Shown: piece after piece, positions 7,879-16,835 of the stretch
How positions within the stretch are numbered: the first letter of the stretch is position 1
Layout of the letters: every line of letters starts with the position of its first letter
Assembly: GCA_030426265.1 (NCBI GenBank)
Contig: JAUHYP010000002.1
Location: 1 to 64,000, forward strand
Direction of reading: 5' to 3'
DNA from: Gammaproteobacteria bacterium
GTDB lineage: Bacteria > Pseudomonadota > Gammaproteobacteria > Xanthomonadales > SZUA-36
DNA: 64,000 nt
Position numbers and translations under genes: made by a program
Notes under the pieces: generated by a model
Told to the model about the DNA's origin: nothing
Databases searched by the model: none
The model's input: the letters and a program-made list of their open reading frames with translations, nothing else

Positions 7879-9732
7879 TCAATCTAGCACAGCGTCCGGC
7901 GCCCCGCCGTTCTTCAGCCGTTCCTGCTTGAGGGATTCGACCAGCTCGCGTGGCACCAGGCTGGCGAGCACCCAGCCGGGCCCGGGCTGGAGCTTCTCTT
8001 CGTCGGTCACCCAGCGCAGCCGGCCCTCTTCGTCGAGAGCGAACAGCGGAATCGTGCCTTCGCCCATGCGGGCGCGGTATTCCTCCAATCCGTACTGTTC
8101 CGTCAGGCGCGTGGAGCGGATCTCGCCCCCCTGTCCCAGCATGCTGGCCATGCGGGTCCATGTCGTTCCTTCGCGGAACAAGGGGTTGAAGCGCAGCTCC
8201 GGCACGATGTCCTCCTCGTCCGTGGCGGAATCGATGGCGCCGTTGCGGATGGAGAACAGGTGCCGCGAATCGAACTGGTGGCGGAACTGGGAGCAGACCA
8301 CGACGTTGGACTCGTGCCGGCGCGAGGCCGCCAGCAGGTAGTTGTAGCGGGTCATGTCCAGGTAGCGCTCCGTGTACTCCGACAGCGGATTGCCGAAAAA
8401 GGTGTCCAGCGAGCGCATGCGCGCCCGGTGCAGGCCGGCGCGGTCGGTGTCGACCAGGGTCACCTTGACGTCCAGCTTGTGCAGGGCCTCGGCGATCGCC
8501 AGCGCCACGCGGTTGGAGCCGGCCACCAGCACCCCGTCCCGGTCGCGGCTGGACAGCCCCAGCTTCTGCGCCACCGTTCCGGCAGTGAGGCTCTGCACCA
8601 CCACCGTTCCGATGATGATCACGAAGGTCAGCGGTACGATCAGCTGGGCCTGTTCGTTGCCCTCGGCCGACAGGCGCAGGGCGAACAGCGAGGAAACGGC
8701 CGCCGCGACGATGCCGCGCGGCGCCACCCAGGACAGCAGCAGCTTCTCCCGCGTGTTGACGCTGGTGCCGATACCGGAAATCCACACGGACAGGGGGCGC
8801 GCCACGAACAGCGCCACGGCCAGTACCCAGAGGCTGGGCACCAGCACGCCCATCAGTTGCTCCACCTGCAGGCGGGCGGCCAGCAGGATGAACAGCATGG
8901 ACAGGGCCACCAGGGTCAGGTCCTCCTTGAAGGAGAGCAGGTCGCGCACGTCCAGCCCACGCGTGTTGGCCAGCACGATGCCCATCACGGTGACCGTGAT
9001 CAGTCCCGACTCCTTGCCCAGCAGGTTGGCCGCGCTGAACACCAGGAGCACGAAGGCGAGGGCGAGGTAGTTTTCCAGGAAATCCGGCAGCCAGCGGCGC
9101 TTCAGGCCCTGGGCCATGGCGAAGCCGGCCGCGAGGCCGATCAACGTGCCGATCAGGATGATCTTGCCGAACTCGAGCAGGGAAGCCGCTTCGGCCCCGC
9201 CGGTGTGGATGAACTCGAACACCAGCACCGCGAGCACGGCGCCGATCGGATCCACCAGGATGCCTTCCCAGTGCAGCACGTTGGAGACGCGTTCGCTGGG
9301 GCGCATGCTGCGCAGCATCGGCACGACCACCGTCGGCCCGGTGACCGAGACCAGCGCCCCGAACAACAGGGCCAGGGGCCAGGACAGGCCCACGAGGTAG
9401 TGCGCCGCCGCGCCCATCACGCCCCAGGTCACGAGAACACCGACGGTGGTCAGGTTGCGGATGATGCGCGTGACGCTGCGGATGTCGGACAGGCGCAGTG
9501 TCAGCGCGCCCTCGAACAGGATGATGGCCACGCCCAGCGACACCACGGGAAACAGCAGTTCGCCCAGCGCGGCGTCGGGGTCCAGCACCCCGAAACCGGG
9601 TCCCAGAGCCAGGCCGGTGAGCAGCAGGAACAGGATGGCCGGCAGGTTCACCCGCCATGCCAGCCAGTTGCACAGGGCGCCGACCCCCACGAGGGCGGCG
9701 CCGTAAAAGGCGATCAGCGAACTGTTTTCCAA
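7879..9732 (-). CDS. CPA1-family Na+(K+)/H+ antiporter with TrkA-N domain
   Basis: Inner-membrane monovalent cation/proton antiporter (617 residues). Residues 1-390 form about 12 membrane segments, with the CPA1 core VSVTGPTVVVPMLRSM and EGILVDPIGAVLAV, which carry the ion-binding acidic residues of this family. The C-terminal part begins with a Rossmann/TrkA-N segment (GVLVAGSNRVALAIAEALHKL) that in relatives senses nucleotide or redox state. It is a likely pH and sodium homeostasis protein. The gap to the SpoIIE-type phosphatase gene is 43 bp on the same strand, so the two may share a transcript. Ion specificity (Na+ or K+) cannot be read from the sequence. Confidence 0.92.
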   Translation of the reverse strand: MENSSLIAFYGAALVGVGALCNWLAWRVNLPAILFLLLTGLALGPGFGVLDPDAALGELLFPVVSLGVAIILFEGALTLRLSDIRSVTRIIRNLTTVGVLVTWGVMGAAAHYLVGLSWPLALLFGALVSVTGPTVVVPMLRSMRPSERVSNVLHWEGILVDPIGAVLAVLVFEFIHTGGAEAASLLEFGKIILIGTLIGLAAGFAMAQGLKRRWLPDFLENYLALAFVLLVFSAANLLGKESGLITVTVMGIVLANTRGLDVRDLLSFKEDLTLVALSMLFILLAARLQVEQLMGVLVPSLWVLAVALFVARPLSVWISGIGTSVNTREKLLLSWVAPRGIVAAAVSSLFALRLSAEGNEQAQLIVPLTFVIIIGTVVVQSLTAGTVAQKLGLSSRDRDGVLVAGSNRVALAIAEALHKLDVKVTLVDTDRAGLHRARMRSLDTFFGNPLSEYTERYLDMTRYNYLLAASRRHESNVVVCSQFRHQFDSRHLFSIRNGAIDSATDEEDIVPELRFNPLFREGTTWTRMASMLGQGGEIRSTRLTEQYGLEEYRARMGEGTIPLFALDEEGRLRWVTDEEKLQPGPGWVLASLVPRELVESLKQERLKNGGAPDAVLD

Positions 9733-9867
9733 CTTGCCTGACTCCCCCGGACCGAGCGGGCCATCTTACCCGAAGGCCGTGAAGCGGCCAGGACGCCGTG
9801 TCCGGCCACGGAGGTCCGGGTCGAGCGCCGCCGCTCAGGTCGTCCGGACAGTGAAGCCCGGGCAAAG

Positions 9868-9894
9868 AAAAAGCCGGCACGGGGCCGGCTTTTT
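9868..9894 (-). terminator. Intrinsic terminator of the EF-G gene
   Basis: An 11-bp perfect stem (AAAAAGCCGGC / GCCGGCTTTTT) with a 5-nt loop lies 19 bp after the EF-G stop. A/T runs on both sides could allow termination in both directions, but only the minus-strand gene ends here. Confidence 0.9.
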
Positions 9895-9913
9895 CGGGGA
9901 GCGTGGAGTTCGC

Positions 9914-12010
9914 TCAGGCGTGGCGCGCCTCTTTGCGGGCCTGGGCCTCGGCGATCACCTCGTCGGCGACGTTCTTCGGCGCCGGCGAGTAGTGCGAGAA
10001 CTCCATGGAGAACTGGCCACGACCGGAGGTGATCGTGCGCAGGTCGCCGATGTAGCCGAACATCTCGGCCAGCGGAATCTCGGCCTTGACGCGCACGCCC
10101 ATGGCGCCCTTCTCCTGGTTCTTGATCATGCCGCGGCGGCGGTTCAGGTCGCCGATCACGTCACCGACGTTGTCTTCCGGCGTGAACACGTCCACCTTCA
10201 TGATCGGCTCCAGCAGCTGCGGGGCCGCCTTCGGAATGGACTGGCGGTAAGCAGCGCGAGTGGCGGCTTCGAAGGCCATGGTGGAAGAGTCCACCGCGTG
10301 GTACGCGCCGTCGCGCAGGGTGAACTTCACGTTCACCAGCGGATAGCCCGCCAGCGTGCCTTCCACCATCATCTTGCCGAAGGCGTTGCCGATGGCCTGC
10401 CAGTATTCGCGCGGGACGTTACCGCCCGTGACCACGGATTCGAACTCGTAGGTCTCGCCTTCTTCGCTGACCAGGGGTTCGATGGAGTAGTCGATCTTGC
10501 CGAATTGGCCGGAACCACCCGTCTGCTTCTTGTGGGTGTAGCTGTCATCCACGGCCTTGGTGATGGTCTCCTTGTAGGCCACCTGCGGCTTGCCGACGAT
10601 CACGTCGATGCCGTGGGTGCGCTTGAGGATGTCCACCTTGATGTCCAGGTGCAGTTCGCCCATGCCCTTCATGATGGACTCGCCCGTTTCCGGGTCGGTT
10701 TCCACGCTGAAGGACGGGTCCTCGGCGATCATCTTGCCCAGGGCGATGCCCATCTTCTCCGTGCCCGCCTTGTCTTTCGCGGCGATGGCGATGGAGATCA
10801 CCGGATCCGGGAACACCATCGGTTCCAGGGTGGCCGGGTCCTTGGGGTCCGCCAGGGTGTGGCCGGTCTGGGTGTTCTTCATGCCCAGCAGCGCGACGAT
10901 GTCGCCTGCCTGCGCGGAGTCGATCTCTTCACGCGAGTTGGCGTGCATCTCCACGATACGGCCGATACGCTCGGTCTTGCCGGTGTAGGTGTTCAGCACC
11001 GTGTCGCCCTTGGCGATGCGGCCGGAGTAGATGCGCGTGAAGGTCAGGGCGCCGTACCGGTCGTCCATGATCTTGAACGCCAGGGCGCGGAGCGGTTCGT
11101 TCGGATCCACGATGGCGAACTCACCGGTTTCGTTGCCTTCCAGGTCCACTTCGGGCTGCGGGGGCACTTCCGTCGGGCTCGGCAGGTAGTCGACCACGCC
11201 GTTGAGCACGTTCTGGATGCCCTTGTTCTTGTAGGCGGAGCCGCAGAAGGTCGGGAAGAACGCCAGCGCGATGGTGCCCTTGCGGATGCAGCGCTTGAGG
11301 TCCTCGATAGAGGGCTCTTCGCCTTCCAGGTAGGCTTCCAGCAGGTCGTCATCCTGTTCGACGGCCGTTTCGATCAGCGTCTCGCGGTACTGCTGGGCCT
11401 TTTCCACCATGTCCGCCGGGATGTCGGTGATTTCGTAGTTCTCGGGCAGACCGCTGTCGTCCCAGATCCAGGCTTTCATGGTCAGCAGGTCGACCACGCC
11501 CTTGAACTCGTCCTCGATACCGATCGGCAGCACCATCACCAGCGGCTTGGCGGCCAGCACGTTCTTGACCTGGTCCACGACGCTGTAGAAGTCGGCGCCC
11601 AGGCGGTCGAGCTTGTTCACGAAGATCACGCGTGCGACCTTGGAGTTGTTGGCGTAGCGCCAGTTGGTCTCGGACTGGGGCTCCACGCCGCCGGATCCGC
11701 AGAACACGCCGATGCCGCCGTCGAGCACCTTCAGGGAGCGGTACACCTCGATGGTGAAGTCCACGTGCCCGGGGGTGTCGATGATGTTGAAGCGATGACC
11801 GTCCCAGAAGCAGCTGGTGGCAGCGGATTGGATCGTGATGCCGCGCTCCTGCTCCTGTTCCATGAAGTCCGTGGTGGCCGCGCCATCGTGCACCTCGCCG
11901 GTCTTGTGGATCTTGCCGGTCAGCTTGAGGATGCGCTCGGTGGTCGTGGTCTTGCCGGCATCCACGTGGGCGAAGATGCCGATGTTTCGGTACGTGCTCA
12001 GGTCGGTCAT
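9914..12010 (-). CDS. fusA: Elongation factor G, stand-alone second type (FusB/FusA2-like)
   Basis: Translational GTPase that drives ribosomal translocation or recycling (698 residues). The start [25 protein letters not shown] is chosen because an upstream in-frame extension has no EF-G homology. G1 is AHVDAGKT (14-21); DTPGHVDF (G3) and NKLD (G4) follow. Domains II-V are complete, with [16 protein letters not shown] and RRGMIKNQE. Wording such as [27 protein letters not shown] resembles the stand-alone second EF-G of gammaproteobacteria (FusB/FusA2). The neighbours are not rpsL, rpsG or tuf, so this is not the str-operon copy. Whether it acts in elongation, recycling or stress is not decidable here. 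Confidence 0.95.
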   Translation of the reverse strand: MTDLSTYRNIGIFAHVDAGKTTTTERILKLTGKIHKTGEVHDGAATTDFMEQEQERGITIQSAATSCFWDGHRFNIIDTPGHVDFTIEVYRSLKVLDGGIGVFCGSGGVEPQSETNWRYANNSKVARVIFVNKLDRLGADFYSVVDQVKNVLAAKPLVMVLPIGIEDEFKGVVDLLTMKAWIWDDSGLPENYEITDIPADMVEKAQQYRETLIETAVEQDDDLLEAYLEGEEPSIEDLKRCIRKGTIALAFFPTFCGSAYKNKGIQNVLNGVVDYLPSPTEVPPQPEVDLEGNETGEFAIVDPNEPLRALAFKIMDDRYGALTFTRIYSGRIAKGDTVLNTYTGKTERIGRIVEMHANSREEIDSAQAGDIVALLGMKNTQTGHTLADPKDPATLEPMVFPDPVISIAIAAKDKAGTEKMGIALGKMIAEDPSFSVETDPETGESIMKGMGELHLDIKVDILKRTHGIDVIVGKPQVAYKETITKAVDDSYTHKKQTGGSGQFGKIDYSIEPLVSEEGETYEFESVVTGGNVPREYWQAIGNAFGKMMVEGTLAGYPLVNVKFTLRDGAYHAVDSSTMAFEAATRAAYRQSIPKAAPQLLEPIMKVDVFTPEDNVGDVIGDLNRRRGMIKNQEKGAMGVRVKAEIPLAEMFGYIGDLRTITSGRGQFSMEFSHYSPAPKNVADEVIAEAQARKEARHA

Positions 12011-12340
12011 GACAGCTCTACACTTGAAGTAATGGTCGGGTTTGGGTCGGGATCGGCGGCCCGCGCGCTCCGCCAGCTTCCACGACCAGGGTTTCGTCCC
12101 AATAAACAACGGCGCACTGACGAGCAGGGCGCCGTGTCAGAACTCGGTTTTTGAGGCCCACAGCTTCCGGGGAAGCAAGCGCTTAAAAAGTGGGCCCGCG
12201 CGTCGGGCGCGGAATGATAACAGGATGGGCCTCCAACCGCCAGCGACGAGGGCCCGCTGGCGCGGTGGCCGGAAGCCGCCCGGCAGGGCCGGGTCGTCCG
12301 GCGTGGCGGGGGCGGCCACGAGTTGTTACATTCTGCGCCC
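12011..12340. other. Divergent intergenic region, no gene seen
   Basis: This 330-bp stretch separates the EF-G start from the membrane-protein start on the other strand and must hold both promoters. I see no convincing -35/-10 pair, RNA gene or conserved structure. A TACATT hexamer at 12325-12330 lies very close to the plus-strand ATG and is only weakly suggestive. Confidence 0.6.
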
Positions 12341-13291
12341 ATGAGCCAGCCAGCAGACCCGGGAAGCCGCGTTCAGGGCGCCGCATCCGCCCAGTCCGGA
12401 TCCCCGGTGCGGGCCCTGCTGGTCGGTGACCTCGGCAGCCGGCTGCTGGCCATCGCACTGACCGTGGCCATGGCCCTGGTGCTCCAGGACTGGAACCTCT
12501 GGATCGGCTTCGTGATCAGCTTCGGCTTCGCCCACTACCTGTTGTCCTTCTGGTACGCCCGCAAGCGCATCGGCGCGCTGGCCCGCGACCGGGACCTCGC
12601 CGTGCCCCTGCTGGGTCTGGGCACCCTGCTGCTGCTGGTGGTCTTCCTGCGATTTCCGCTGGAGATCTATTTCGGCATCCACCACGCCTGCAACGAGGCC
12701 TACCTGCGGCGCAGGGGTCCGGCGGACGAGGACCGCACCGGCCGCCTGGCGGCGGCACGGGGCCTGCTGCACCTGGCGGCCTACCTGTGCATCCTGCGGG
12801 ACGACACCCGCGTGTCGGTGATCCCGGAGCCCGCCTTGTGGGGATTGCTGGTGCTTTCCCTGGGGGTCCTGCTCCACCAGGCGGTGGACGATGCCCGCAA
12901 GGCTGGAGACGGGTTCGCCGCGGCCCTGCGCGACCTGTCCGTGGAGTGGCTGATGCTGGCCGTGGTTCTGGCCTCCTTCCTGGTCGAGATCACCTTCCTG
13001 CAACTGGTGCTCTACCACTTCGTGCTGTGGACCATCGTTCCGGTGCGGATTCTGCGGCAGCAGGGCGGGGGGGCGATGGTGGAGTACAGCGTACTGACCG
13101 TCGGCGCACTGGCGCTGTTCCTGGCGCTGGCCTTGCTGCAGGCTGCCGGCGAAAGGGCGGACCTCGGCTTCTGGTACGCGCAGTTCCTGCTCTGGTCGTA
13201 TGTCCACATCACCACGTCCTTCGCGCTGTCGGCGGCGCACCCGGCGTGGATCGTGAAACTTTTCCGGCCCGGGCCTTCGCCATCGCGGTGA
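12341..13291 (+). CDS. Polytopic membrane protein of unknown function
   Basis: I do not recognise this 316-residue protein. After about 25 polar residues (MSQPADPGSRV...) it alternates hydrophobic segments and basic loops, giving roughly eight membrane spans. Histidines recur near membrane edges: GIHHACNEAYL, LHLAAYL, VLYHFVLW, YVHITTSFALSAAHPAW. This could reflect a metal site in a membrane enzyme, but no catalytic family is assigned. The ATG at 12341 is preferred over one six codons upstream because it begins a normal polar N-terminus. The next gene, 95 bp downstream, encodes a lipoprotein-like protein; a functional pairing is possible but unsupported. Confidence 0.75.
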   Translation: MSQPADPGSRVQGAASAQSGSPVRALLVGDLGSRLLAIALTVAMALVLQDWNLWIGFVISFGFAHYLLSFWYARKRIGALARDRDLAVPLLGLGTLLLLVVFLRFPLEIYFGIHHACNEAYLRRRGPADEDRTGRLAAARGLLHLAAYLCILRDDTRVSVIPEPALWGLLVLSLGVLLHQAVDDARKAGDGFAAALRDLSVEWLMLAVVLASFLVEITFLQLVLYHFVLWTIVPVRILRQQGGGAMVEYSVLTVGALALFLALALLQAAGERADLGFWYAQFLLWSYVHITTSFALSAAHPAWIVKLFRPGPSPSR

Positions 13292-13298
13292 TTCACCC

Positions 13299-13319
13299 AG
13301 AAATCGTGGTACGATTTCT
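13299..13319. repeat. Short hairpin between the two unknown genes
   Basis: Perfect 8-bp arms AGAAATCG and CGATTTCT enclose a 5-nt loop just after the membrane-protein stop. No T-run follows, so it is at best a weak terminator or an mRNA stability element. Confidence 0.4.
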
Positions 13320-13386
13320 AGAACCCGGGCGTAAGAACCGGTATCAACAAATAAACGCCAGTCACGGCAGACGTCGAGGGGAGACG

Positions 13387-14193
13387 ATGATGAAGCTTTT
13401 CCAGGGGCTGCGCGCCCACGTTCTTTTGTTGCTGGTCACCCTGGCCCTGGTGGGCTGTGACTCCAGCGTCCTGACCGCTTTCAATGCGCCGGCGACCGCC
13501 ACGCCCTCCGAGGTCGTGTCCGCGACGGTGGACCACGAGTGGCAGTTCGATGTCACCGATTTCGACAACACCGGTGAAGCGTGGGACATGGTGTTCGTGC
13601 TCGGCCTCCCTGCCGGGTGGGACGTGAGCAACACGGTCACCTATAACGGGACGCTCGGGGGCAACCCGGTTTCGGTCACCCTGGATCGGCTGCCCGGCCC
13701 GCCGGCCGGCAACTTCGAAGTCGGGCTGTCGCCGACCGACCTCGCGGAATACGAGATGTCTTCCTGCAGTTATGATCCGAGCGTGTTCCCCGGCACCCTG
13801 ACGCCGGTGTTCTTCCAGGCATCGGCGCCGTTTACCGTGAACGCCATCCAGGGCGAAAGCGGGACGTTTTCTTTCGACCTGGTCGCCAGTTCGCAGGTCG
13901 GGGCTTACGACTTCCAGGTGGCGCATGGCCTTTATGCGACCTTTACTGATTTCAATGGCCCCGCCCAGGACCTGACTTCCTGCTGGTACTTCCTGGAACC
14001 TCCGCCAGGGCAGCAGGGCGACGCCATCATCAATTCCGTGCTGACCCGGATTTCCGTACTCGGCGCGGCCGTGGGCGCCGCGACCGTGGCGGTGCCCGTT
14101 GGCGGCGCCTGGCTGGCGCTGTTGATGGCGCTCGGCCTGATCGGTACGGGCATGTGGTTCGGCTGGCGCAGGGACCGGGCATCGAAAACCTGA
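13387..14193 (+). CDS. Secreted lipoprotein-like protein with CTERM-like tail
   Basis: Unknown exported protein (268 residues), starting at ATG 13387 after GAGGGGAG. The signal sequence ends in a lipobox-like LVGC (Cys24). The middle looks like an all-beta extracellular domain with SSCSY and LTSCWYF cysteines that could pair. The last 33 residues (from about 236) read VPVGGAWLALLMALGLIG and then MWFGWRRDR: a Pro, a Trp, one hydrophobic helix and a terminal arginine cluster. This resembles the IPTL/PEP-CTERM class of sorting tails, though the canonical IPTL or PEP motif is absent. A lipobox and a C-terminal sorting helix together would be unusual; one may be coincidental. A strong hairpin terminator follows. 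Confidence 0.75.
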   Translation: MMKLFQGLRAHVLLLLVTLALVGCDSSVLTAFNAPATATPSEVVSATVDHEWQFDVTDFDNTGEAWDMVFVLGLPAGWDVSNTVTYNGTLGGNPVSVTLDRLPGPPAGNFEVGLSPTDLAEYEMSSCSYDPSVFPGTLTPVFFQASAPFTVNAIQGESGTFSFDLVASSQVGAYDFQVAHGLYATFTDFNGPAQDLTSCWYFLEPPPGQQGDAIINSVLTRISVLGAAVGAATVAVPVGGAWLALLMALGLIGTGMWFGWRRDRASKT

Positions 14194-14219
14194 GCTTCGT
14201 TCCACACTGATCGAACCCG

Positions 14220-14251
14220 AAGCCCCGGGTGACAGGCGTCACCCGGGGCTT
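14220..14251 (+). terminator. Strong GC hairpin terminator
   Basis: A 14-bp perfect stem (AAGCCCCGGGTGAC and its complement) with loop AGGC begins 27 bp after the stop of the lipoprotein-like gene and is followed by TTCT. The U-run is short but the stem is very stable. It separates this gene from the Mrp operon. Confidence 0.75.
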
Positions 14252-14358
14252 TCTCGATGTGGCGCCGCCGATTCCGCCGATGACGTGGCGATTTCACACC
14301 CCCGGCGCGGATTGAGCCGGTAAAATGACGCCATGCATTCGATGTCCTCGACCGATTC

Positions 14359-14844
14359 ATGAATTCGGCCCTGCGCTTCGCCATCCTGCTGGCGGCCCTG
14401 GTGTTCACCTGGCTGGCATGGTCGGGCCTGTTCAAGCCCCTGTTGCTGGGCCTGGGCGTGGTGGCCGTGAGCCTGACACTCTGGCTCAGCGCCCGCATGG
14501 GCCTGCTGCGCCGGGAAGTGTTCGCGCTCGATCTCACGCCCAGGATGTTCGGCTTCTGGGCCGGCCTGCTGGTGGACATCGTCAAGTCCAATTTCGTGGT
14601 CGCGCGGATCATCCTGTCGCCGTCCCTGCCGATCTCGCCCTGCATGATTCGCCTGCAGCCGCCGCTGCCCGGCCAGGTCGGGCGCGCCACCCTGGCCAAC
14701 TGCATCACGCTCACGCCCTCCACCGTCACCGTGGACGCCCACCGCGGCGTCTTCCTGGTCCACTGCCTGACCCGCGAGAGCGCCCGGGAGACCCTGGACA
14801 GCGACATCGGCGAGCGCCTGCACCGGGCGTTGGGCGATCGCTGA
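14359..14844 (+). CDS. mrpE: Mrp antiporter subunit E
   Basis: Membrane subunit of a multisubunit Na+/H+ antiporter (161 residues). It matches MnhE/MrpE: two N-terminal hydrophobic segments, the middle RMFGFWAGLLVDIVKSNFVVARIIL, and the conserved TLANCITLTPSTVTVD followed by a soluble C-terminal domain with FLVHCL. It is the first gene of a nine-gene run whose members overlap or abut, so it is probably the promoter-proximal gene. Its TGA shares bases with the ATG of mrpF. Mrp complexes expel sodium and help hold cytoplasmic pH in alkaline or saline habitats. Confidence 0.95.
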   Translation: MNSALRFAILLAALVFTWLAWSGLFKPLLLGLGVVAVSLTLWLSARMGLLRREVFALDLTPRMFGFWAGLLVDIVKSNFVVARIILSPSLPISPCMIRLQPPLPGQVGRATLANCITLTPSTVTVDAHRGVFLVHCLTRESARETLDSDIGERLHRALGDR

Positions 14845-15173
14845 TGCTGACCGGCGCCGTCGTCGCCATCGCGGTGACCATGTTGCTGGCCCTGGTGCGG
14901 GCCCTGCTGGGCCCCAGCGTGTATGACCGCGTGCTCGCGGTGAACATGTTCGGCACCAAGACCGTGCTGCTGCTGGCCATCGTGGCCTTCGTCGCCGGCC
15001 GTGACGACTACCTGGACCTGGCCCTGGCCTACGCGCTGATCAACTTCATCGGCGTGCTGGCCGTGCTGGAGTTCTTCCACCAGCGCAAGTTCGGCCACGT
15101 GCCCCAGGTGGCCAACGGCAGCGACCTGCAGCCCCCGGAGAACGAAGCCACGCCATCGGAGCGGGAACCGTGA
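14844..15173 (+). CDS. mrpF: Mrp antiporter subunit F
   Basis: Small three-span subunit (109 residues) with the MrpF pattern RALLGPSVYDRVLAVNMFGTK and YLDLALAYALINFIGVLAV. The C-terminal 25 residues are polar and longer than usual. Its ATG overlaps the mrpE stop (TGATG), and its own stop overlaps the GTG of mrpG, indicating coupled translation and fixed stoichiometry. Confidence 0.95.
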   Translation: MLTGAVVAIAVTMLLALVRALLGPSVYDRVLAVNMFGTKTVLLLAIVAFVAGRDDYLDLALAYALINFIGVLAVLEFFHQRKFGHVPQVANGSDLQPPENEATPSEREP

Positions 15174-15493
15174 GCTGGCTGGACTGGGTGAGCGCCGTTC
15201 TGGCGACGGGGGGCGGTCTGTTCGTCCTGGTGGGGGGCATCGGCGCGCTGCGTATGCCGGACCTCTACACCCGCATGCACGCCTCCAGCCTGACCGACAC
15301 GCTGGGCAGCATGCTGATTCTCCTCGCCCTGGCCCTGCAGGCGGGCGTGAGCCTGGCCACCCTGAAACTCGGCGCCATCGGGCTCTTCCTGCTGTTCACC
15401 AGTCCCATCTCCAGCTACGCCCTGGGCAATGCGGCCCTGCTTTCGGGGCATGAACCCGTGGGGGAACGACTCGACGGGGAGGGCGGGGAATGA
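15170..15493 (+). CDS. mrpG: Mrp antiporter subunit G
   Basis: Three-span subunit (107 residues) with the MrpG/MnhG signature GGLFVLVGGIGALRMPDLYT followed by RMHASSLTDTLGS, and ISSYALGNAALLSG near the end. It begins with GTG at 15170 inside the mrpF stop region (GTGA). Its stop overlaps the next ATG by 4 bp. Confidence 0.95.
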   Translation: MSWLDWVSAVLATGGGLFVLVGGIGALRMPDLYTRMHASSLTDTLGSMLILLALALQAGVSLATLKLGAIGLFLLFTSPISSYALGNAALLSGHEPVGERLDGEGGE

Positions 15494-16476
15494 CCTCCCT
15501 GCTGACCGTGTTCCTGCTGGTGCTCGCCCTCATCACGGCCCTGGGCGTGGTGCGCGCCCGCAACCTGTTCGCCGCCGTGATGCTGATGGGCATCTTCAGC
15601 CTGCTGATGGCGGCCGTGTTCCTGTTGCTGGATGCCCCCGACGTCGCGCTGACCGAGGCGGCCGTGGGCGCCGGGATCTCCACCGTGCTGTTGCTGTCGG
15701 CCATGGCGCTGACGGCGGAAGAGGAGCTCGCCGGCGGCATCCACCCGACGCCGGCGCTGGCAGTGGTGCTGGTCACCGCGGCGGTGATCTTCTACGGCAT
15801 GTTCGAGAAGCCCCTGGTGGGTGACCCGGAGGCCCCGGTCAACACGCACCTGGCGCCGCAGTTCTTCGAACTGACCCGGGAGCAGATGGAGATCCCCAAC
15901 GTGGTCACGGCGGTGCTGGCCAGCTTCCGCGGCTACGACACCCTGGGCGAGGTGATCGTGGTGCTGACGGCGGCCATCGGCGTGCTGTTCCTGATCGGGC
16001 CGGACGCGCCCCAGGGCAGCCGGGCGCCCTCCGGCGGCAACCTGGCGGGTGGCGGTCTCAAGCACCACCAGCCGCTGCGCATCGTCGGCAAGATCGCCAT
16101 TCCCTTCATCCTGCTGTTCGCCTTCTACGTGCAGTACCACGGCGAGTACTCGCCGGGCGGCGGCTTCCAGGCAGGCGCGCTGCTGGCGGCGGGCATCATT
16201 CTGTTCGGGCTCCTGGAAGGCCGCGAGGCTGCCGCCGCGGTGATTCCGACGCGCGTGCTCAAGGCCATGGCGGCGGGCGGCGCGCTGGTCTTCGGGGGCG
16301 TCGGTGTCGTCACGCTGCTCATGGGCGGCCAGTTCCTGGAGTACCGCGTGCTGCTGGACCACCCGGTCAGCGCACAGCAACTGGGCATCGTGGTCATCGA
16401 AGTCGGCGTGGGCGTGACCGTTTCCGGCGTCCTGCTGCTGATCTACCACGCCTTCGCCGCGCGGGGTCGCGGCTGA
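15490..16476 (+). CDS. mrpB: Mrp subunit B fused to MrpA C-terminal (MbhD/MbhE-like) domains
   Basis: A 328-residue fusion. Residues 1-80 are DUF4040/MbhD-like (FAAVMLMGIFSLLMAAVFLLL, DVALTEAAVGAGIS). Residues 85-175 are MbhE-like (YDTLGEVIVVLTAAIGVLFL). Residues 190-328 are MnhB proper (YVQYHGEYSPGGGFQAGAL, EVGVGVTVSG). In classical Mrp systems the first two domains are the C-terminal part of the large MrpA subunit; here they are joined to MrpB and no full-length MrpA is encoded. The two halves are bridged by a polar Gly/Pro linker near residues 175-190. It overlaps neighbours by 4 and 1 bp. Confidence 0.93.
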   Translation: MTSLLTVFLLVLALITALGVVRARNLFAAVMLMGIFSLLMAAVFLLLDAPDVALTEAAVGAGISTVLLLSAMALTAEEELAGGIHPTPALAVVLVTAAVIFYGMFEKPLVGDPEAPVNTHLAPQFFELTREQMEIPNVVTAVLASFRGYDTLGEVIVVLTAAIGVLFLIGPDAPQGSRAPSGGNLAGGGLKHHQPLRIVGKIAIPFILLFAFYVQYHGEYSPGGGFQAGALLAAGIILFGLLEGREAAAAVIPTRVLKAMAAGGALVFGGVGVVTLLMGGQFLEYRVLLDHPVSAQQLGIVVIEVGVGVTVSGVLLLIYHAFAARGRG

Positions 16477-16835
16477 TGCTGGCGCTTGACCTGTTCAACT
16501 CCTGGATCTTCGTGCTGCTGTTGATGGTCGGCTTCTACGCCGTCATCGCGCGCGACAACCTGGTCAAGAAGCTGATGGGCCTGTCCATCTTCCAGTCCGC
16601 CGTGTTTCTGCTGTTCATCACCATGGGGACGGTCACGGGCGGGACGGCTCCGATCGTGCTGGGCGACGACTGGGGCGCGGTGTTCTCCAACCCCCTGCCG
16701 CAGGTGCTGATCCTCACGGCCATCGTCGTGGGCATCTCCACCCTGGCGCTGGGGCTCGCCATCGTGGTGCGCATCAAGGAGAGCTACGGGCGCATCAGCG
16801 ACATCGACGCGCCGGAACGGGACCGGCGCCTGTGA
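16476..16835 (+). CDS. mrpC: Mrp antiporter subunit C (NuoK-like)
   Basis: Three-span NuoK/MnhC-like subunit (119 residues) with NLVKKLMGLSIFQSAVFLLFI and PLPQVLILTAIVVGISTLALGLAIVVRI. Homology with complex I subunit NuoK places it in the proton/sodium path between the ND5-like subunits. It starts at ATG 16476 on the mrpB stop and its stop overlaps the GTG of mrpD1. Confidence 0.95.
   Translation: MLALDLFNSWIFVLLLMVGFYAVIARDNLVKKLMGLSIFQSAVFLLFITMGTVTGGTAPIVLGDDWGAVFSNPLPQVLILTAIVVGISTLALGLAIVVRIKESYGRISDIDAPERDRRL

Noticed and set aside
9734-12154. Long open frame opposite the EF-G gene
   Set aside because: It is antisense to a perfectly conserved translational GTPase; the open frame is a codon-bias artefact.
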